Assembly (NCBI GenBank): GCA_018873225.1
Contig: JAEILZ010000007.1
Location: 620,001-684,000 of the forward strand
DNA length: 64,000 nucleotides
Source of the DNA: [Phialemoniopsis] sp. UDSM-2020
Taxonomy: Eukaryota; Ascomycota; Sordariomycetes; Thyridiales; Thyridiaceae
Direction of reading: 5' to 3'
Shown: positions 56,953-64,000 of the stretch, one piece after another
How the letters are laid out: the number at the start of each line of letters is the position of its first letter
Numbering within the stretch: position 1 is the stretch's first letter
Position numbers and translations under genes: made by a program
The notes under the pieces: model-generated
Told to the model about the DNA's origin: nothing
Seen by the model: the letters and a program-made list of their open reading frames with translations, nothing else
Databases searched by the model: none

Positions 56953-59900
56953 AATATCTTAAAGTTAAATAGATTTCTTATACTATAATAAATTTCTATT
57001 ATAAAGTAAATAAATATTTCTTATAATAAATCTTTTTATTATTATAGTTTAACTATTTTAATAGTATATTAATAAGGTTTCTTTTTTTTAATTAATATTT
57101 AATAATAAAATTAAAAGATATAAAATATATATATTAATATATTTATTTTCTATTTAGTTTTAATTATTTTATAAAGTTTTAAAGATTAATATAATTTAAT
57201 AAGATTTTAATTTAAATTAATATCTTTTTAAGATAATATTATTAGTATTTAAAAGACTTTATAATAATAATTATTTTTTTATTTAAAGTCTTTTAATTAT
57301 ATTTATAATTTTAAAACTTTTATAAATAGAAAGTAATTAAATATTAATTACTTTTTAAATTAGATTATATTAGGATCCTTATAAATATAAATATAGAAAT
57401 ATTAGTTTCTAATTTTAAAAGTTAATTAGAATTAAAATACCTTAAAAAAGAGGCTAAATAAAATACTTTCTTAAGATATTAAAATATATCTATTTTAATA
57501 TTAAATAAATTTATCTTTTTTAACTTCTTTTTATTTTAATTACTTTTAAATAAAATAATTAAAAAAATAATTATTATTAAGTATTTCTTAATAAATTAGT
57601 AATAGAAATTATAAAACCTTAGAAATTATTAAATCTTATAATATAATTATAATATTAACTAAAAATTAATTATATTTATTTATTAAGAATTTATTAAAAT
57701 ATTTTTATTACTAAGAATAAAACTTAAAAATTCTATTTAATTTTAATAAAAAAAATACTTTTTTAAATTAGTAAAAAGTTTTATAAATTTTAATCTTATA
57801 AATATTTATTTTATATATTTAATATACTTTTTTTTTATCTCTAAAAAAATAAAAATATTATTTAAATATACTATATAAAAAGTATTAAATAGATTATAAA
57901 GTATAATATAAATATAACTTTAAAATATTATTAATATATTTATTAAATTAAAAAGTATAATTAGATACTTATAGTAATTATATTAGATTTAAAATACTAT
58001 CTTCTATTTATTATTTTATTTAATATAAATTTAATAATATATATTCTTAATATTAATTTTTATAAAGAATTTAATACTTAAAATCTAATTTATAATCTTT
58101 AAAATTAAAAAGAAAAAGTATTAATTTTTTATTATTATAATATTAAATTCTTAATAATTAATATAGAATTATAAATCTTTATTTTTCTTTAAAATAAAAA
58201 GAATAAATAAACTAATAAGGCTTTTAAAAGGGTAAATTTAATTTTTTATTAAGTTATTATTAATATACTTTTATAATACTTTTAATTTAATATAGCTTAA
58301 GAGGTAAATCAATTTAATAGGAGGAATTTTTCTTTTAATTAAGTTAATAATATAATTATTTAACTAGTAGATTAGTAATATATCTATATTTTTTATTAAA
58401 AATATTTTTTTAAATTTAAGAAGTTCTAATAGAATACTATTAATTCTATTTAGATTTAAATCTAATTTATTATTAAGTAAGATTTTCTTTAAAGTTTATA
58501 TTATTATAAATATAATTATATAGTTATAAATTTTCTTTATAAATCTTTAAAGTTTATTTAAAGTAAACTTTTCTATAAAGTACTTAAATTATTATTAATT
58601 CTAATATATTAAAAAGTAAATTTACTTATTATAAAATATAATTTAAGATAATAAAATAAAACTACTTTTTAAATATAGATTATAATTAATTATTATATAA
58701 TTTCTAATAATTACTTATAATTTACTTTAGGAATTATAAAGATTAATTAGAACTTTTTAAATACTATAAATAGAAATTATAATTAAATTAATAGTATTTA
58801 AATATAGAACTATTAATTAAATTTTTTATAAATTATACTTTTTAATAAATTCTATATTAATTAGATTTATCTCTATATAGATATTAAAATTAATATAAAT
58901 TATTATTAATTTACTTTTAGTTTTAATTTAAATAGATATATAAAATTATATTTTAATTTCTATTATTAAAAATAGTATTAAATTAGTAATATCTATTTTA
59001 ATATTTATTCTTTTTCTATATTATATTATATTAGATAATTATTTTAATATTAATTTATTTAAGAAATATTAATTTTATTATTTCTTTTAGGATAAGTTAA
59101 AATAAAATAGTTTTAATTACTATATAAATAGTAAATAAATTAGATTTTATTTATTCTAATAGGATTTTCTAAGATGTTTTAGTTTTATTAATAAAGAGCT
59201 ATAAAATTAGTATAAGAAGTTATTTTTTATAGTTTAAAATTTTTTTATTATAAATTCTATAATAAATTATATTAAAATTATTTATTAGTTTTTTAATTAT
59301 TATTTAAGAATATATTTATTTAATTATAAAATTATTTCTATCTTAATTAAATTATATATTAATATTAAGATATTAATAAAACTATTTTTAAATAGTTTTT
59401 AGGTAATTAAAGATTTTAAAAATTAATATTACTTTAAAGCTTATATTTAAACTTAAAATAAAAGAATAAGATTTATTTTTTATTTAAGTTAAAGATAAAT
59501 TTCTTTTTAAAAGAGTTTAAATAAGTATAGAAATCTTTTAGTAATTAAATTAATCCTTAATAGATAATAATTAAATATTTTATTATTTTTATTTTTTTAT
59601 TATATATATAGTATAAGAATATCTTTATTTATTCTTTAAAAATAAATTAAATTATTTTTACTTTTTTAAATTATTTAAGGTTTAAATTAATAGTATAATA
59701 GTTCTATTTTATTTTATATTTAAGTTTTATTTCTATAAAAGCTTTAAAAATTCTTTATTTATTCTTTTTATATTTCTTTTTAGTTTTTATAAAAGTTTAT
59801 TATAAGTTTAAAAACTAATTATTTTTTTATTTTAAGATATAATTTAAATTAAAAGTAAGAAGATTTTTAATTTTAATTTTATTTTAATTTAAATTTAAAT

Positions 59901-60195
59901 TAAAGTTATATTAGTAATATCTTATAATATTTATTTTTCTAACTAATTTAACTTTATATATCTAAAGCTTTATAAGTTATTTAAGCTAAATAATTTAAGC
60001 CTAAAAAGCTATTAAATTAAATATAATAGAGATTAAAATTATTTTAATAATCTTAATTAGTTTAATTTTATTAGCTAGTTAAGTTATATTTATTTTATTT
60101 ATAAAGTAATTTATAGTTTTAAATAATTTAAATTGTTTTCTATATTAAATTAATATTATTTTATTTTAAATAATCTTTTAAAGAAGATTTAGAAT

Positions 60196-60420
60196 TATTA
60201 AAGGATTATAATAGATTAGGTAGAATAAGGTAAATAGAGTATTTAATAGTATTTAATAATATTTAATAATAAAATTAAATCTTAAAGATTTAAAAGTTTT
60301 AAAAAAAATTATTATTAATATCTTTTTTAATTATTAGTAATTTATTAATAATCTTATAATAATAAGCTTTTAATATTAAAATATTATTACTTAAGAAGAT
60401 TTATACTTTTATTATAATAT
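60196..60420. repeat. Right LTR of the outer element
   Basis: Partner of 45861-46084, about 14.3 kb away. It keeps a little more G (GGATTATAATAGATTAGG) than the left copy. The sharp drop in G+C begins just after it. Confidence 0.75.
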
Positions 60421-63400
60421 ATAATTTATTATTTTAATAAAATTAATATTAATTATATTTTAAATATAAATAATTAATTTTTAAATTAATAATAAAATTA
60501 AAAAAGTATAAAATTTATATTATTATATTTATAAATATTTTTATAAATTTAATTAAATAATTAATAAATATATTTATATTATTTTATTAATTTTAAATTT
60601 AATTATAATATTTTATTATATAATATTATTATTATTTTAAAATTATATATTTTTTTTAATTTTAAATTATAATTAATAATAGTTATTAAGATACTTATAA
60701 ATATAATAAAATAATATAAAATATAAATAGAAATTAAAAATAATAATAAATTAATAAATAAATAATATTATTATTTTATAATTAATAATATAAAAAGAAA
60801 TAAAATAATTTTTAAAATATTATAACTAATAATAATAAATTTAATAATTAATTAAAATATTAAATAATAAAAAATTTTTTTATATAAAAAATATTTTAAT
60901 ATTAATATATTAATTAAAAAGCTATAATATTATAAAATTATAATAATAATAATAATAATTTTATATATTTTTAACTTAATAATATTAAATAATTAAAAAA
61001 GTATTAAAAATATTATATTTAAATAATTATTAAAAGCTTATTATAATTTAAAGAAAGTATTATTAAAAACTTATAATAATTTTTTATTATTATATTTAAA
61101 TATTAAATATAAAATTAAATTAAAAAAAAGATTTATATTATTTTAAAAGTTTTTATATTTTTTTTTATTAATAAAATTAAAAATATTATATTTTTATTTT
61201 AAAAATATAAAAAAAAAAAAAAAAATTTATTATTTAATTAATTTAATTAATATATTAATTCTTTTTATATTAAAAAAGAATAATAAATTATATTTTTATA
61301 TTAATTATTATATATTTAATTAAATAATATATAAGAATTATATTATATTACTATTTATTAAAATTCTTTTAAATAAATTAAAAAATATAAAAATATATAT
61401 TAAATTAAATTTAAAAAATATATATTATTAATTTTATATTTATATAAATAATAAATAAAAAATAATTTTTTAAATATATTATAATTATTTTAAATATTTT
61501 ATTATATTTTTTAATTTAATTAATATATTAATTATATTTTAATTATATATTAATTAAATCTTTATAAACTTAATAAATATAATTTATATTATTTATTTAA
61601 ATAATATTTTAATTTTTAATAATAAGAAAATAAAATATAAATAATATATATATAATATATTAAAAAAATTAATATAATAAAAACTATATTTTAATATAAA
61701 GAAGTATAATTTTAAAATTATATTTATATCTTTTTTAAAATATATTATAAATTTTAAAGATATTAAAATAAAAAGAAAATATATTAAAATTATAAAGAAA
61801 TAATTATTATTATATAATATTTATAATATTTAAATTTTTTTAAAGTTTATTAGATTTTATTATTAATTTATATATTATTATTTAAAGATTATAATCTTTT
61901 TAATTAATTATTTAAAAGAAAAATTAAAAAAGATATTAAATTTATTTTTATTAATATAAATAATATTTTAATAATTAATATTAATATTTATTATTATATT
62001 ATTATTATATTATTTTAATTTTATATTATTAATATATATAAAAACTAATATTTTTATTTTTATAATTAATATAATTCTTTTATAGTTTTTTAAAAGTTAA
62101 TAATACTTAATAATTTTTTTATTATAAAAACTTTTTAAATTAAAGATATATTATAATATTAATAAAAAAAAGTTATTAATTATTATTAAAGCTTTAAAAA
62201 TATAATAATATTATTTATTATATTTAAAAAAAGAATTTATAATTTTTATAAACTATTTAAATTTAAAATATTAAAATATAAAGAGAAAATTTAATATAAA
62301 ATAATTATATTAATTAAATAAATTAATAATATATATATTTAATATTAAGTATTATTTAAAAAAATATAATTTAATTAATATATTATTATAATATTTTAAT
62401 TAAAAAAAAAAATTAAAAAGAATTAAAAAAATATAAATAATATTATAATAGAAGTTATTTTAAAAGTTAAAAATAAATAAGAAGATATAAATATTATAAA
62501 ATATAATAAAAAGAAAATAAAAAAAAAAGTATTTTAATAATAAAAAGAAATTAATATTAAAATATATTTTAAAAATATTATAAAGAAATTTAATATATAA
62601 AATAAAGATATTATTAAAAAATAATTTATTTAAAGTAAAAGCTTTATAAAAAATTAAAAAAATTTATAAAATATAAATATTATTAAGTTATAATTTAATT
62701 AAATTATAATTATAAATAAATATAAAGATAATATTATAATAAAATAAAGAAATTATAATAAAAGAATAATAAAAATAAAATTAATAATATAAAAAAAAAA
62801 AAAAAAAAAAATTTAAAATAAATTATTAAAACTAATAAATAATTTTTTATATTAATTATAATAAAAAAATATTTTTATTATATTAAATAAATAAATTAAA
62901 TAAAAATTATATAATATTTATATAAGTAAAATATTATAATAATATAATATAAATAATTTATTATAATATAAAAATAAAATTTATATATTTAAAAATAAAA
63001 AAATATAATAAAAATTAATTAAAAGATTTTATAATATACTTATAATAAGTTATTTAAATATAAATAAAATAATAAAATTATTAAAATATAATTATTTTTA
63101 AAAATTATTATTTAAAAATATTAAAAGATATATTAATATATATATAATTTATTAAAAGATAAAAAATTAAAAATATTATTTTTATAATTTACTTATTATA
63201 TTATTAATATTTATTTATTTATAAAAAGAAATTATTTTTAATTTTATTATAAGTTTATTTATATTTATTAATTTTTATATTAAAAAGAATTATAATATAA
63301 TTCTAATAATAATAAACTATTTAATAAAATATTTTTTTTATATAGTTATATTAATAAAATTTATTAGTAATAAACTTATAAAAGTATTATTATATTATAT

Positions 63401-64000
63401 TATTTAAATATTTAAAATATTAAAAGAAATTATTTTAAATAAAAAGTTTTTTTTATAAGTAATTTTTAAAATAAACTTTATATATATATAGCTTTTATAT
63501 AATATTTTAATATTATTTTTTATTTATAAATAAATAAATAAATAAAAAGATAAAACTAATAAATTAAATACTATTTAAAAATATATTATATATTAAATTA
63601 AATTAATTAAATTAATTATTTATTTTTAATATAATTTATATATAATAATATATTATATATAATTATTAAAATAATATTAATATAAATATTAATAAGCTAC
63701 TTATTATATATATTATTAAATTATTTTTTTATAAAAATTAATAATATATTAATAATTAAAAAAAGAATTAAAATCTTAATAAATTATTATATAATAATAA
63801 TATAATTTATTTATAAAATAATAGTAATATATAAAAAATAATATAATAAAAAGAAATAAAATAAAATTTTTATAATAAGAAAATAAATACTTTTTAATAT
63901 TTATAATATATAATAAAAGTATTTTAATTAAAAGCTTTTAAATAAATATTTTAAGCTTTTTAAAGTAATAAAAGTAATAAAAAATAAAAAAATAGTTTAT

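Larger units (their letters stand above)
45861..60420. mobile_element. Outer LTR-retrotransposon relic, interrupted by a second one
   Basis: Bounded by direct repeats of about 224 bp at 45861-46084 and 60196-60420. Subtracting the inner element (49769-56952) leaves about 7.4 kb, a usual length for a Ty3/Gypsy or Ty1/Copia element. No protein motif survives RIP, so superfamily and direction are unknown. The block is a little richer in G+C than the DNA on both sides, so it probably arrived later and has been mutated less. Confidence 0.7.
37311..64000. other. RIP-saturated AT island (heterochromatin, possible centromere)
   Basis: Nearly 27 kb, running off the right edge, with only a few per cent G+C and no gene. 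The remaining C is almost always before T or A-poor contexts such as TCT, ACT, CTT, and the remaining G follows A (AAG, TAG). CpA and TpG are nearly absent; isolated survivors are at 42200 (TG) and 49108 (CA). This is the dinucleotide pattern expected when RIP has mutated all CpA. Composition is layered: 37311-45860 and 60420-64000 are poorest in G+C, and the retrotransposon block between is slightly richer. Such islands form H3K9me3 heterochromatin or centromeres in fungi; which one cannot be told here. Confidence 0.9.

Noticed and set aside
37311..64000. Mitochondrial DNA insertion or assembly artefact as the source of the AT island
   Set aside because: No mitochondrial genes or tRNAs are seen, the sequence is poorer in G+C than most mitochondrial DNA, and it contains nested LTR pairs with transition-type differences, which fit RIP better.

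Overview
This window looks like chromosomal DNA of a filamentous ascomycete. Genes carry short spliceosomal introns of about 43-80 nt (GTNNGT...YAG). The families are typical of moulds: GH18 class III chitinase, RING-patatin, SUR7-like protein, BTB, F-box/ankyrin, and a DUF3435 (FluG-type) recombinase. About 27 kb at the right is almost pure A+T with almost no CpA/TpG, the residue expected from RIP (repeat-induced point mutation). Several gene models below were spliced by eye, and consistent reading phase across all exons is the main evidence for them.

Layout. 1-5.4 kb: the 3' part of an unknown gene, a secreted chitinase and, convergent to it, a five-exon RING/patatin lipase. 5.5-13.3 kb: AT-rich pockets holding small genes: a coiled-coil protein, a MADS-like protein, an ankyrin protein, a second coiled-coil protein, a two-exon secreted CVNH (cyanovirin-N homology) protein and an 18-bp minisatellite. 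13.4-24.2 kb: a protein with a J-like domain and Met-rich repeats, a chromodomain protein overlapping a SUR7-like membrane protein, a four-exon orphan, a Gly/Asn repeat protein, two more coiled-coil genes and a second MADS-like gene. 24.3-33.3 kb: an orphan, an F-box/ankyrin protein, a BTB gene broken by one in-frame TGA, and a complete dynamin-like GTPase. 34.4-36.9 kb: an intact five-exon DUF3435 tyrosine recombinase with C2H2 fingers, reading leftward; a decayed piece of a second copy lies at 29.3 kb. From about 37.31 kb to the end is the AT island. It contains two nested LTR-retrotransposon relics, recognised only by their paired direct repeats, and a four-copy 105-bp tandem repeat.

How it may fit together. 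The left 37 kb reads as an accessory region, without obvious core housekeeping genes, rich in lineage-specific, duplicated and secreted or signalling-type genes. A DUF3435 recombinase that starts about 380 bp from a sharp composition boundary and reads inward, with a patatin-like gene further along, resembles the layout of Starship giant transposons; this is inference and no element ends were demonstrated. The most original signal is a family of four small coiled-coil proteins sharing a C-[LI]-x-x-Y...RR-[ST]-[IL]-E motif. Two of them sit beside, and on the same strand as, the two MADS-like genes, which share an intron position.
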